A stretch of 64,000 nt of DNA from Pseudomonadota bacterium. GTDB lineage: Bacteria > Pseudomonadota > Alphaproteobacteria > Rhizobiales > Hyphomicrobiaceae. Where the stretch lies: assembly GCA_018242215.1 (NCBI GenBank), contig JAFECG010000028.1, forward strand, positions 162,124 through 226,123. The letters run 5' to 3'. Under the pieces are notes generated by a model, which worked only from the letters and a program-made list of their open reading frames with translations, had not been told where the DNA came from and searched no databases. The translations under genes were made by a program, and so were the position numbers. Shown here one piece after another: positions 8,853 through 17,306 of this stretch. Every line of letters starts with the position of its first letter. The stretch's first letter is position 1.

Positions 8853-8894
8853 GCTGCCTGGTCTGTATGCAAGTCGCGACCAGGCAGCTCCTTT
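8853..8894 (+). terminator. Terminator-like hairpin after lanM
   Basis: A perfect 11-bp inverted repeat (GCTGCCTGGTC at 8853-8863 and its complement at 8878-8888) with a 14-base loop, followed by TCCTTT. It begins ten bases after the lanM stop and would end a short monocistronic transcript. Confidence 0.75.
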
Positions 8895-9059
8895 CGGCCT
8901 GTGGGCCCAGTGTAATTTCGAGCCGCATGTGACCCTAGTGCAATTGAGGTCTGCCGAATCCTCCTTCACGCTTTAGGACATTGAAAAGAAGGGTTCGGAG
9001 GCGCGCTCGAAGTTGGGTTTACTCAGGTTGTGAACCGATTAGCCTTTGGAGACGCGCCG

Positions 9060-9443
9060 ATGCCAGTCGCAAGCCTTCCTCGGGTAGCACTACTCCTGAC
9101 ATCGATCACACTTTGCTTCGCGGCGCCTGCGCGATCAGATGCTCCGGTGCGGGTTTCCGGATACTTCTGCGGCGCCAAACATGAGCAGGTCGCGTTCCTA
9201 CAGCATGAAGCGATGGGAGAGACGGGAGAGATTGCTGCGAATGAAGTCAACAAGGTCATCGGCAGACAGACATGCGCGTTCTTCCTTCCTGCGGACGCCG
9301 TGCCGGTGAAAGATGAAACCGTCATGAGCGACGGCGTCGTCTATAAGGTGCAAAGTTTTATCTTCCTTCCCGAGAACGTCGAACGCTGGACGGGCACATT
9401 TTTCGGCTCCCTGCAGCCAACTCGGACTTTCAGCGAACTCTGA
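9060..9443 (+). CDS. Small exported protein, unknown
   Basis: 127 residues from the ATG at 9060, preceded by GGAG eight bases away; a GTG at 9030 in the same frame is possible. The N-terminus (PRVALLLTSITLCFAAPARS) is a signal peptide. The mature part has two Cys (SGYFCGAK and RQTCAFFLP) that could form a disulfide. No family was recognised. It lies between lanM and the tail of the mxa operon and is convergent with the latter, ending 18 bases from the end of the last mxa-side gene. A link to methanol oxidation is possible by position only. Confidence 0.7.
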   Translation: MPVASLPRVALLLTSITLCFAAPARSDAPVRVSGYFCGAKHEQVAFLQHEAMGETGEIAANEVNKVIGRQTCAFFLPADAVPVKDETVMSDGVVYKVQSFIFLPENVERWTGTFFGSLQPTRTFSEL

Positions 9444-9461
9444 TTTTCCGTGGTTCTACGG

Positions 9462-9770
9462 TTAGAGATCTTTCTTGTCTGGATCGTCGGGCAACTTGCC
9501 TTCGGGAAGACAGGGCTTGGCGGACGCGGTGCATTTGAAAGTCTCGAAGGGCCCCGGGTGGCAGATCAACGATTTGTCTTTCGCGCGGTCCCAATCTTGA
9601 TAGCCTTCGCCGAGCGCGCCCGCACGGGACGACCACCACTTCGTCGCCGCGGCTTTGGCTTCTGCTTCAGTCTTGCCCGATGCGACGCCGCTCTTGACCG
9701 CCCCCTTACAGAACGAATCGGCATATCCCATGCTCGGAGCGACTGTGATGGACAGCGCAACAAAGAACAC
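9462..9770 (-). CDS. Small exported protein at the end of the mxa operon
   Basis: 102 residues from a GTG at 9770. The frame is open far upstream, but the mature-like sequence preceded by VFFVALSITVAPSMGYA (a signal peptide) favours this start, eight bases past the stop of the beta-propeller gene. The mature protein has four Cys (DSFCKGAV, SLICHPG, TFKCTA, KPCLPEG), pointing to disulfides in the periplasm. Methylobacterium mxa operons end with mxaE and mxaH, both of unknown function; whether this equals one of them cannot be judged from sequence alone. Confidence 0.65.
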   Translation of the reverse strand: MFFVALSITVAPSMGYADSFCKGAVKSGVASGKTEAEAKAAATKWWSSRAGALGEGYQDWDRAKDKSLICHPGPFETFKCTASAKPCLPEGKLPDDPDKKDL

Positions 9771-9777
9771 GACCCTG

Positions 9778-10743
9778 CTAATCCCTCGCAGCGCCGGCGA
9801 GCACCGTCCGGGGCCCTTCGGGGCATTTGATCTTTTTGATCTCCGTATTGGTTTTGAGATCGAGAACAGAAATGCTGCCCGAGAACCAGTTTGCGACATA
9901 AGCTTTTCTCCCATTGCGTAGCACGGCGACTCCCTCGGGATAACGTCCAACCTTGATCTCGGCGTGCGGCAAGAGCGTATGCGCGTCGAAGATCGAGACT
10001 TTTCCGCCGTGCTGCTCGGAAACCAGGATTTCGGAATTGTCGTGCGTGATCGCGACGCCGTAGGGCATGGCGCCGGTCGCGGGTGAAGAGACAATACGTA
10101 ATGACTCTGTATTGATGATCGATAGCGTCGCGGTTTGGACGTTGGCAACGGCAAGAAATTTTTCATCGGGGCTCAACGCCAGCGCGAAAGGTGCGCGCCC
10201 AACAGGAATCTCGGACAGAATTTTCAAGCTCTTCGTATCGATAACCGCGACGTTGTCCGACTCGCGATCGGCGACGTAAAGACGCTTGCCATCGCGCGTA
10301 GCGGCGAGATGCGCCGGGGCTTTGCCAACAGTAAGCCGGCCTTCGACGGCGCCTGTCGTCTCGTTGACAACAGCAATCTGGTTTGCACTCCAGTCTCCGA
10401 CGAATAAGAAGCCAGCATTGTCAGCCGCAATGCCGAACGGCTGGCCGCCGATTTTCAGGCTTGGTAGAGTGGTACGGCGATCGAGATCGATGACTGCAAC
10501 TTCCCCTGTATCCGGAAGCGTCGCGAACGCCTTGCGAGATGTGGCATCGATTGCGAAGGCCGCCGGTTTTCCGGTGATCGCAATCTTGGCTGCGATTTCG
10601 TCCGCCTCGGTGTCGATGACCGAGAGAATGCCGTCGTCCTGGCTCAAGACATAAATGTTCTGAGACGAGGCCATTGCCATTGCGCCCCGCAACGCAATGG
10701 CAATGGCACTCAAGAGGGCAGCGACGGGAAGCCGGACCCTCAT
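9778..10743 (-). CDS. YVTN-type beta-propeller protein, exported
   Basis: 321 residues. An N-terminal signal peptide (LPVAALLSAIAIALRGAMA) is followed by seven or so repeats of about 42 residues, each with a VIDT or similar strand and a GxxPxxxAxSPDG-like turn (for example VGRAPFALALSPDEKFLAV). This is the 40-residue YVTN/NHL propeller family, periplasmic and often found near PQQ-dependent dehydrogenases and their c-type cytochromes. Its start overlaps the mxaD stop by four bases, which places it in the mxa transcript, at the position of mxaE in Methylobacterium. The role is probably binding or assembly rather than catalysis; no catalytic residues are seen. Confidence 0.82.
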   Translation of the reverse strand: MRVRLPVAALLSAIAIALRGAMAMASSQNIYVLSQDDGILSVIDTEADEIAAKIAITGKPAAFAIDATSRKAFATLPDTGEVAVIDLDRRTTLPSLKIGGQPFGIAADNAGFLFVGDWSANQIAVVNETTGAVEGRLTVGKAPAHLAATRDGKRLYVADRESDNVAVIDTKSLKILSEIPVGRAPFALALSPDEKFLAVANVQTATLSIINTESLRIVSSPATGAMPYGVAITHDNSEILVSEQHGGKVSIFDAHTLLPHAEIKVGRYPEGVAVLRNGRKAYVANWFSGSISVLDLKTNTEIKKIKCPEGPRTVLAGAARD

Positions 10744-11273
10744 TTACCCTCGATTTTCGCCTTGAGGCCTTCGAGACCGGCCTTGATATAAGCCGTTGAA
10801 GCCTTCACCGCCGCAGCATCGTTCTTGTCATCGGGCGGCTCGTTTCCCGTGTCAAAGCGATAGAGACGCGCAATCCATTCCACCTCGCTTCCGCCCGCGG
10901 CCGGCTGCACGGTGATCGCGCTCGAATACGAGCTGACCGGCAATGCGTTGAAATCCTCGTTTTGAAGGCGGTAATCGATCTCCATGGCTTTGTCGTCGAT
11001 AGCGTCGAGGCTATCGATAAGGGTTCCACCAGATTTAAGCGTCAGTGTGCGCGTCGTTTCGTTTCCGGAGCCCTCGACTTTGATTTTGGTCACCCAGGGA
11101 TGCCATGACCCGATCGATCCGAAATCCTTGACGACTTTCCAAACGTCGGCCGGAGGAGCGGCGATTGTGATCTTCTCATCGACCTTCTGAGGCGTGGGTC
11201 CGTGCGCCCATGCGGCGTTCGAACAAGAGAGGACCGCAGCGAAGAGCAGAAGTGAACGTAATCTAAGCGCCAT
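10740..11273 (-). CDS. mxaD: MxaD, SRPBCC-fold periplasmic protein
   Basis: 177 residues from the ATG at 11273, which gives a clean signal peptide (LRSLLLFAAVLSCSNAAWA). The rest is a START/SRPBCC-like fold: KITIAAPPADVWKVVKDFGSIGSWHPWV is the usual first strand-helix. MxaD is reported to help methanol dehydrogenase interact with cytochrome cL. The start overlaps the end of mxaL by 11 bases, fitting a single transcript. Length and gene order match known mxaD. Confidence 0.85.
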   Translation of the reverse strand: MALRLRSLLLFAAVLSCSNAAWAHGPTPQKVDEKITIAAPPADVWKVVKDFGSIGSWHPWVTKIKVEGSGNETTRTLTLKSGGTLIDSLDAIDDKAMEIDYRLQNEDFNALPVSSYSSAITVQPAAGGSEVEWIARLYRFDTGNEPPDDKNDAAAVKASTAYIKAGLEGLKAKIEGK

Positions 11274-12285
11274 AAACTGTAGTTCCTTTGCTGTAGGATG
11301 TCGGACCAAAACTCGGCAGGCGCAGATTCCGCAAAGTGCCCGCCTCGAAGAGGGAAAGCGCGTAAAGCACCAGTAGGGACAGAAGTGCTAGGAGCGCCGG
11401 CACGTAGGACATGTTCGTAGCGACCGGCAAAAGTCGAGGCTCTGTCGCCGAGAGAAGTCCGGGCGCAATGGCGCTCACATGTTGGAGCTCGGCATAATGG
11501 AGGCCTGTTCTCCGGGCGAGATCCTCAAGATGCGCGGTCTTCACAGAGGACAGTTGTTCGTCGCCCGTTGCAGGCAGGGCTCCGAATGGCGCGTTGCGGG
11601 GATTGTAGCCCTCGCGTGTCGCTGCGTCGGGAGGCGGTGCTCCAATACGATTGTCCTGCGGTACGTCGGTTTCGCTGTACACACCGATCTGGTGCCCTTC
11701 GTCATCGTATTTCGGAATAGGCGTTTTCTCGGATCCGCCGACGCCGACGACGAGGCCCTTGACGGCGCCCGGCTTCCCCTCAAATTCGGGAACTCCAGTA
11801 TACGGCAGTGGCGGCGCTTCATGACCGTCGGTGAAGAAAACGAGGTCGGATTTGAGGCTCGAAGCCAGATCAACCGCCGAGTAGAGCCCCTTTGCTATAT
11901 AGCTGTCGCCCTCCCAGGCCATGCGCCAATCAATACCGGAAATCGCGCCTTCGAGGGCATCGTAGTTGTTGCACACCTCCACCGGCCCGAAGAGCAGATA
12001 AGAAATGCGTTCGGTGAAGACGCCGAGCCCAAGGCGGGAATCGCACGGGACGTCTTGCATAAAATTGATGAGTGTGGCCTTGGCAGCCTCCAAGCGACTT
12101 TGGGATCCGCGCGGATTGCCCATATCGCGCGTGTTCATGCTCCCTGTGATGTCGATGACAGCCAAGACATCGGCGATCCGCTGATTGCGAACGAGCTGAA
12201 AGCCGATGATTGCCGCGATCGTCAGCGCAAGAGCAGCCAGAAGCAAGGCCGCTCGGCGATCGAAGTCTATGCCCAGTGTTCTCAT
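11263..12285 (-). CDS. mxaL: MxaL, VWA-domain calcium insertion protein
   Basis: 340 residues from the ATG at 12285, which overlaps the mxaK stop as ATGA; the longer frame to 12423 is rejected. A membrane anchor (AALLLAALALTIAAIIGFQLV) is followed by a von Willebrand A domain with AVIDITGSMNTRDM as MIDAS (DxTxS in place of DxSxS) and VFFTDGHEAPP. A second hydrophobic segment lies near the C-terminus. MxaA, C, K and L are needed for calcium insertion into methanol dehydrogenase in Methylobacterium. The domain sits in the periplasm beside MxaC. Confidence 0.85.
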   Translation of the reverse strand: MRTLGIDFDRRAALLLAALALTIAAIIGFQLVRNQRIADVLAVIDITGSMNTRDMGNPRGSQSRLEAAKATLINFMQDVPCDSRLGLGVFTERISYLLFGPVEVCNNYDALEGAISGIDWRMAWEGDSYIAKGLYSAVDLASSLKSDLVFFTDGHEAPPLPYTGVPEFEGKPGAVKGLVVGVGGSEKTPIPKYDDEGHQIGVYSETDVPQDNRIGAPPPDAATREGYNPRNAPFGALPATGDEQLSSVKTAHLEDLARRTGLHYAELQHVSAIAPGLLSATEPRLLPVATNMSYVPALLALLSLLVLYALSLFEAGTLRNLRLPSFGPTSYSKGTTVYGA

Positions 12286-12863
12286 GGCAGGCCTTTCGGA
12301 ATGCCGGGGAGATCCGTCCAAAGTTTCTTGGGAGCATTGGGGGAGGTCGTGTCGGGATTGTCTCCGAGGGGAAGGTCCCGCACGACGCGCATCGCGACAT
12401 CGATGTTGTAACGTGCGTTCCAATTCTCTGGATCGAGCTTCAACGACAGACGGTATTCGGATTTTGCGAGATTGATGAGCGCTGCTGCGGCGTCGAGGTC
12501 GCCCCTCCTGACCGCCTCACCCGCCAAGAGTGTACTGGCATTGGCGATGTTATAAAGAGCCGCGCCCCGAACATTGGGGGGAAGCCGCTCCGTCGCCGTG
12601 CTCAATATCGACTGCGCATCATCAATGTGATCGCGTCGGATGGACTCGTTAATGCGTGCGAGGATTTCCTGCGGGGTCGCCCGGCGGGCATCAATCGAGA
12701 TATCATGGCGGGAACCGAGTTGTCGGATGTTATCGTTGGCGCGTTCCGCACCGAAAAAAACATCCGCGGCATATCCGAACCAGATAGCAACCACCGAGGT
12801 GAGGAGCCAAAGAAGCATCCGTCGTTGGTCGCTAAGCATGGAGAACGGGCGTTCAATGTACAT
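12282..12863 (-). CDS. mxaK: MxaK, membrane-anchored helical protein
   Basis: 193 residues from the ATG at 12863 (MYIERPFSMLSDQRR), overlapping the end of mxaC by 11 bases; the in-frame extension to 13010 lies inside mxaC. One N-terminal membrane segment (MLLWLLTSVVAIWFGYA) is followed by a TPR-like helical region (ALYNIANASTLLAGEAVRRGDLDAAAALINLAKSEYR and LDPENWNARYNIDVAMR). MxaK belongs to the calcium insertion group. Identity comes mainly from order between mxaC and mxaL and from the helical repeat type. Confidence 0.8.
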   Translation of the reverse strand: MYIERPFSMLSDQRRMLLWLLTSVVAIWFGYAADVFFGAERANDNIRQLGSRHDISIDARRATPQEILARINESIRRDHIDDAQSILSTATERLPPNVRGAALYNIANASTLLAGEAVRRGDLDAAAALINLAKSEYRLSLKLDPENWNARYNIDVAMRVVRDLPLGDNPDTTSPNAPKKLWTDLPGIPKGLP

Positions 12864-13857
12864 GGGCCCCTCCCGGAACGAAACGAATGCGTCGTGCGCA
12901 TAATTTCGCGGCAAGGAGGAGCGCAAGCGCGAGCGCGGCGACGCCATAAGCCCATCGGGACAGGTCATACTGCGGAATGCGTTCGGTGTAGACGATCGGC
13001 GTCTGCTCAAGCTTGCCGATATCGTCGATTGCCGCTTTCACCGCATCGGCATTCTCGACCTCATAAGCGTGGTACGGAATGCGAAGACTCTCGAAAAATT
13101 TGTTGAGGTGGCGCTCGGGGAGCGCCTGCGGTGTATCTTCGGCACCGGGCGGCGGCGCCGCGAACATGCTGTTCGATCCTTCGGTGCGCAGATAAAGGAA
13201 ATACAGGTGAACAGGCCGGCGAGCGAAGTCGGTGCGCAGTGCTTCTTGGACACGGCGCCCCACAACGGCGACGCCATCCGACACCAGCACGATGGCGCGT
13301 GATCCGGGCAAAACGTCCTCATCGATCATGCTGAGTGCCATGCCGAGACCGCGCCCGACATCGGTGAATGCCAGCCCAGGGCGGTCGATGGCGTCGATTG
13401 CGCCAAGTACGATGCCCTTGTGATCTGTGATCGGCACGACGTGAATGGGTGCGGTTGAGAATTCGGCGACGCCGAAGCGATCATGCTTGCGCTTGATCAC
13501 GAAATCTTTGAGCAGACGCTTTGCTGCAGCCGATTTCGACTCTTCGGCACCACTTGGCTGTCGGCCGGCGAATGTGTCGTTCATGCTGGACGAACGATCG
13601 ATGAGCAGAACGATATGGGCGCCCTGGCCAAAGCGCTCGATCTTGTGCTCGCGGAGGGCGATGCCAGAAAGACCGAGGATGAGCCCGCCGATTGCAACGG
13701 AACCTGCGAAGCGCAGCGCCCAGGTTATGGCGCGTGAAAGGCCGTCCTGTGGCACGGCCGTAAGCGAGGGATAGTCATTCTGCTGCTGCATTCCGAGAAA
13801 GAATGGGACGAGGATCAGGGGCAGCAGATACAAGCCGAGTGGGTTGGTGAAAATCAT
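12853..13857 (-). CDS. mxaC: MxaC, VWA-domain calcium insertion protein
   Basis: 334 residues. N-terminal segments (PLGLYLLPLILVPFFLGM and a second near residue 50) match the BatA-like two-helix anchor, then a VWA domain with HIVLLIDRSSSMND (DxSxS MIDAS) and AIVLVSDGVAVVG, and a C-terminal membrane helix (YGVAALALALLLAAKLCA). Role: calcium insertion into methanol dehydrogenase with MxaA, K and L. The start overlaps mxaA by four bases. Together with MxaR and MxaS this forms a MoxR-BatA/B-like chaperone assembly. Confidence 0.86.
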   Translation of the reverse strand: MIFTNPLGLYLLPLILVPFFLGMQQQNDYPSLTAVPQDGLSRAITWALRFAGSVAIGGLILGLSGIALREHKIERFGQGAHIVLLIDRSSSMNDTFAGRQPSGAEESKSAAAKRLLKDFVIKRKHDRFGVAEFSTAPIHVVPITDHKGIVLGAIDAIDRPGLAFTDVGRGLGMALSMIDEDVLPGSRAIVLVSDGVAVVGRRVQEALRTDFARRPVHLYFLYLRTEGSNSMFAAPPPGAEDTPQALPERHLNKFFESLRIPYHAYEVENADAVKAAIDDIGKLEQTPIVYTERIPQYDLSRWAYGVAALALALLLAAKLCARRIRFVPGGAHVH

Positions 13858-14825
13858 GCAGCGGCTCTCTCCTCGCGAGCGAGATCACCGGCGAGCTTCT
13901 TGATGTTCTCGAATGGAAAGCGCTCCTCGGCAGTCCTGCGGTCATCAGAGAAGAAGTAGAGGCGCGAGCTTTCAAAGAAGGCCTGAAGCCGTGGTGTGAG
14001 GCCAGAAAATCGCGGACGTTCGGCCGTGAATGCCGACGCATCTTCCGCCAAGAGACGATGGCCCGCGGCTTCGTCGAATGCGCGATGCAGAATAAGAAGC
14101 GCCTCACGGTACGATGGATCGCCGGTACCATAAGAGAAAAGGTCGCGGATTTGACGATCGGCCTGCGTGAATGGTCGGCCTGCACGCGTTTGGAAGGGCC
14201 AGATGGCGTAGTGCCAGAGCAAGAGGAGTCCGCAGGCAAGCAGCGAGAGCCCCGATAGCGCCAGCGTTTTCTCTTTTTGCGCTGTTGCGATCTCGTGAGC
14301 GGCAATATCGGGCCGCAGGACGTCCGAAAGCTCCTTGGTCTTATCAGGCATAAGATCCACCAGAACGAGATTGCGTAACGGAGCGATCGTCAAGCGCAGT
14401 GCTGGAACGGACGCAGAATATTTCGACGCTTCCGTCAGATCACTTGGCGCGGTGCCATCCGGAGCAACGCTGCTCGGGTTCTTGAATTTCAGCGGGAATG
14501 CTGGGATTTCGACGTCGGTCGCTTCGATCGCTGAATAGAAGATCTGATACTTCAGTTTGATGTCATAGATCCGGCGCCCGTTGTTCTCATGCGTCTTCTG
14601 TTCGATTGAGACGAGATCGAGCCAATAGGTGAGGGCGCCCGGGCGCGGAAGCGCCTCCGTGAAAAGCTCCGTGCTGCCGCTTGTGACGACTTCGACGTCG
14701 CGTTCCAGCGTATCGCCGATGAAATAGCCGAAAGTTCGCGGCTCATAGACATTCACCGCGTCTATGGCTGCAGCTGCCGGATGAACACTGAAGATGACGA
14801 AAGCTAGGAACGCCCAGATGCGCAT
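13854..14825 (-). CDS. mxaA: MxaA, periplasmic/membrane calcium insertion protein
   Basis: 323 residues from the ATG at 14825, which shares one base with the mxaS stop (TGATG). A signal peptide (FLAFVIFSVHPAAAA) precedes a beta-rich periplasmic domain of about 190 residues, a single membrane helix (LSGLSLLACGLLLLWHYAI) and a cytoplasmic helical tail rich in Arg and Glu. This is the MxaA layout. It is required for active calcium-containing methanol dehydrogenase. Identity is supported by gene order. Confidence 0.85.
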   Translation of the reverse strand: MRIWAFLAFVIFSVHPAAAAIDAVNVYEPRTFGYFIGDTLERDVEVVTSGSTELFTEALPRPGALTYWLDLVSIEQKTHENNGRRIYDIKLKYQIFYSAIEATDVEIPAFPLKFKNPSSVAPDGTAPSDLTEASKYSASVPALRLTIAPLRNLVLVDLMPDKTKELSDVLRPDIAAHEIATAQKEKTLALSGLSLLACGLLLLWHYAIWPFQTRAGRPFTQADRQIRDLFSYGTGDPSYREALLILHRAFDEAAGHRLLAEDASAFTAERPRFSGLTPRLQAFFESSRLYFFSDDRRTAEERFPFENIKKLAGDLAREERAAA

Positions 14826-15682
14826 CAGATCGCTCCGTAAAGAAGATAAGCGGTGAGCCGCATCCAATCGACGGAGTCGCAAATGGCAAACATTTCGCGG
14901 GAATTTTGGTCGAGAACCCGTGTGACGTGCGCGCGCTCCTCCTTGCGAAGGGTAACCCATTTCTCTTTGAGCGAAGGACGCATGGCGATGAGGCGGTGTC
15001 GTCCGGTCTCGAGATCGCGAAGATTGAGGAGCCCCCAGCGGGGCAAATCTTCAAGCTCGAGACTGTCGCGCAACTCGAGTGGCACAACGTCGTGGAAAGC
15101 GAGCGCCTCGGCTGCGTGCCGAGCTGTCGACTCCGGCCAGAGGAAATCCGAGATGATGAAAACGAGCTTGCGCGATCCGGCAATTGCGGCTCCGGCCTCG
15201 GTGACGCCATCAGCACCTTTGCGCCCGGCCCTGGCATTGCGCAGCTGTTCGATCGCACCCAATCGGGCGGCGCGTGATAGCGTTTTCCAGAGAACGAGAT
15301 CGTGCCGAAGCGAACTGTCGAACGGCAGGAGCGCAAACGTATCGCCGGTGCGTTCGCTGCAGATGGCAAGGCCTTCGGCAAGATCGGCCGCCATCTTGAT
15401 TTTATTACACCGGCCTTCGAAGCTCATCGACGCCGAGACATCGACAAGAACGACAACATCGATGGCGCTGGGCTGTTCGGCGCGGCGAACGAGAAGTCTT
15501 TCGAAGGGATCGCTGAGAGAGGCGCGAATGGCAATACGGCGGGGATCGGGAAAGGTGGTAAGAGGAACGATGTCGCGAAAGAGGCCGCTGCTCCCCGAGA
15601 GATAGCTTTTGTGCGCGCCGACGCGGACGCCGCTCGTGCGCCATGGAATGGCATAGGCGAGCTCGCGCGCTGCATCATTCAT
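14825..15682 (-). CDS. mxaS: MxaS, DUF58-family protein
   Basis: 285 residues, soluble. The DUF58 core GVRVGAHKSYLSGSSGLF near residue 20 is followed by a VWA-like fold with VVVLVDVSASMSF (DxSxS) and KLVFIISDFLWP. DUF58 proteins pair with MoxR ATPases, and here the start overlaps the mxaR stop by four bases (ATGA). The pair probably acts as a cytoplasmic chaperone supporting maturation of methanol dehydrogenase. Confidence 0.87.
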   Translation of the reverse strand: MNDAARELAYAIPWRTSGVRVGAHKSYLSGSSGLFRDIVPLTTFPDPRRIAIRASLSDPFERLLVRRAEQPSAIDVVVLVDVSASMSFEGRCNKIKMAADLAEGLAICSERTGDTFALLPFDSSLRHDLVLWKTLSRAARLGAIEQLRNARAGRKGADGVTEAGAAIAGSRKLVFIISDFLWPESTARHAAEALAFHDVVPLELRDSLELEDLPRWGLLNLRDLETGRHRLIAMRPSLKEKWVTLRKEERAHVTRVLDQNSREMFAICDSVDWMRLTAYLLYGAI

Positions 15683-16764
15683 GGCGCCGGAACTTTCGCG
15701 AACACTCCGCTGATGAGAGATCTGACGATCTCCTCACGACGAAGCTCGTAGACAGGCGCAAGGAAAATGCGATGCGCCATGCACTCGTTGAAAATCTCTC
15801 GAATATCCTCTGGAACGACCATCTCCCGCCCGGATAGCCACGCCCGAACGCGGGCGGCGCGAATGAGATAGCTCATACCGCGTGGGCTGGCTCCGCCGGC
15901 GATGAGTCGTGTCACGTCAACGTTCGGAACGGGAATTTCGGCTTTAGCCGGTTCTCGGATCGCGGTCCAAAGATCGAGGACATATTTTTCGAGGGCGGGG
16001 CTGACGATGATCGTACTCTGGATGACTTTGGCCAGCGCATTCAACCGACGATAATCGATCACGCTATCGGTCAACGATCCAATCAGCGAATCGACATCAT
16101 GGAATTTCGTATCGAAAAGCAGATCGCGTCGAGCCGTATCATCCGTTGGCGTTGAAATGCCGACTTCCATCAGGAAGCGGTCGCGTGCGGCCGCCGGTAG
16201 TTCAAACGTTTCTTCACGCTCGATGCGATTGCGATCGGCGAAGACGAGAAGGTTGGGGAAGACGTATTCCTTGTTGAAGGCTGTTATGCTGCGCTCTGCC
16301 ATCAGCCTGAGAAGCAGCGAATGGACCTGTGGACGGGCGCGGTTGATCTCGTTGAAGAAAAAGACGGAGAGGTCACTGCCATGCCGCAGCACGGGGCCAG
16401 GTTCGACGCGCGGCTTTCCTTCCTCATTGAGGAAGGTGTGATAGATCATGTCAGAGGGCATCAAGTCGATGGTGCCTTCGATGCGCTCATAAGAGCCACC
16501 AAGAGCACGCGCGACTGCCCGGAGAAGGGTCGTCTTGCCGACGCCGACGTCTCCCTCGAGCAGAACGTGACCGCGCGCGAATACCGCAATCGTTAGGAGG
16601 CGGATAGCCCGCTCCTGCCCGACGACGGCCTTTGCGATCTCGCGTTCGAAATCGTGCGCGTGCTGCCGCCAGCTCGCAAGGTCGAGGGGCTCCGACTCAT
16701 CGGCAGAGGACTGCCGGTCAAGCGTTGGGCGATTCATTGTTCTTGTATCCCAAGCGTGGCGCAT
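15679..16764 (-). CDS. mxaR: MxaR, MoxR-family AAA ATPase
   Basis: 361 residues from 16764; an internal ATG at 16737 (MNRPTLDRQ) is equally likely, and neither has a strong ribosome site. Walker A is EGDVGVGKTTLLRAVARALG, Walker B VFFFNEINRARPQVHSLLL, and the arginine-finger region is LPAAARDRFLME. This is the founding type of the MoxR family (moxR = mxaR). It opens the maturation half of the operon, separated from mxaI by a terminator-like hairpin, so it may be expressed at lower level than mxaFJGI. Confidence 0.9.
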   Translation of the reverse strand: MRHAWDTRTMNRPTLDRQSSADESEPLDLASWRQHAHDFEREIAKAVVGQERAIRLLTIAVFARGHVLLEGDVGVGKTTLLRAVARALGGSYERIEGTIDLMPSDMIYHTFLNEEGKPRVEPGPVLRHGSDLSVFFFNEINRARPQVHSLLLRLMAERSITAFNKEYVFPNLLVFADRNRIEREETFELPAAARDRFLMEVGISTPTDDTARRDLLFDTKFHDVDSLIGSLTDSVIDYRRLNALAKVIQSTIIVSPALEKYVLDLWTAIREPAKAEIPVPNVDVTRLIAGGASPRGMSYLIRAARVRAWLSGREMVVPEDIREIFNECMAHRIFLAPVYELRREEIVRSLISGVFAKVPAP

Positions 16765-16806
16765 TCCGGCCGGCCGAACGGCTGGGCGTCGTCTTCAAAC
16801 CCGAAC

Positions 16807-16836
16807 AAAAGGGGGGTGCCGTTCGGACAGCACCCC
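16807..16836 (-). terminator. Terminator-like hairpin between mxaI and mxaR
   Basis: On the - strand GGGGTGC (from 16836) pairs with GCACCCC (to 16813) around a 10-base loop and is followed by CCTTTT. The stem is 7 bp of mostly G-C. It lies 70 bases after the mxaI stop and about 45 before mxaR, so it could end or attenuate the abundant mxaFJGI message. Confidence 0.6.
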
Positions 16837-16905
16837 AGGAACCTCGGAGAGGAAGTTTTTTATCCTGCAAGCGTAGCAAGATCCGAGGATTGGTCTTCCG
16901 CGCGA

Positions 16906-17205
16906 CTACTCGATTTTCGAGACGTCGTAGACCCACTTGCCCGTCTTCTTGAAGTTCTCGGCACGTTTTGCATTGCGCTCTTCCATCGCTTTCATGGACG
17001 CGCCTTGCTTCGCGAGTTCTTTCGGATCGTGCTTTGGATCGTACTTCGAGCCCTTGACCTTCTCGGGATAGCCGGGTTTCGGCTCCCAGCAATTTCCGGG
17101 CGCACGGCAGTGCGTTCCATCGTATGCCATCGCTGCCGGAGCCAACGCTCCGGCAACGCCGGCGAACGCAAATCCGGCAACGAGCGTGAGTGAAAGTTTC
17201 TTCAT
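16906..17205 (-). CDS. mxaI: MxaI, methanol dehydrogenase small (beta) subunit
   Basis: 99 residues from the ATG at 17205, seven bases after GGAGG; an ATG six bases upstream is too close to it. The signal peptide ends at PAAMA, and the mature chain starts YDGTHCRAPGNCWEPKPGYP, the disulfide-bearing N-terminus typical of MxaI. The rest is a long charged helix (KYDPKHDPKELAKQ... EERNAKRAENFKKTGKWVYD) that wraps the alpha subunit. MxaI is found only with the calcium-type MxaF, which confirms the type of this enzyme. Confidence 0.95.
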   Translation of the reverse strand: MKKLSLTLVAGFAFAGVAGALAPAAMAYDGTHCRAPGNCWEPKPGYPEKVKGSKYDPKHDPKELAKQGASMKAMEERNAKRAENFKKTGKWVYDVSKIE

Positions 17206-17306
17206 AGGCATTCCTCCATTTTTCTACTCATCGTTCGGACGGTGCGATCCGTCCTTGTTGTTCCGTACCAGCCGATCCCGTGAGTGCGACCTCATCAGGA
17301 GCCATG

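Noticed and set aside
8853-8888. Hairpin after lanM considered as an operator
   Set aside because: Its position right after the stop and the following TCCTTT fit a terminator better.
9462-10166. 234-residue extension of the small mxa-tail protein
   Set aside because: The upstream part overlaps the beta-propeller gene in another frame; a signal peptide at the GTG at 9770 gives a better start.
11479-13106. Long + strand frames (310 and 298 residues) over mxaL and mxaC
   Set aside because: Antisense to well-supported mxa genes, with no ribosome site and no protein character.
14853-15751. + strand frames opposite mxaS and mxaR
   Set aside because: Shadows of the - strand genes; Arg/Ser-rich composition.
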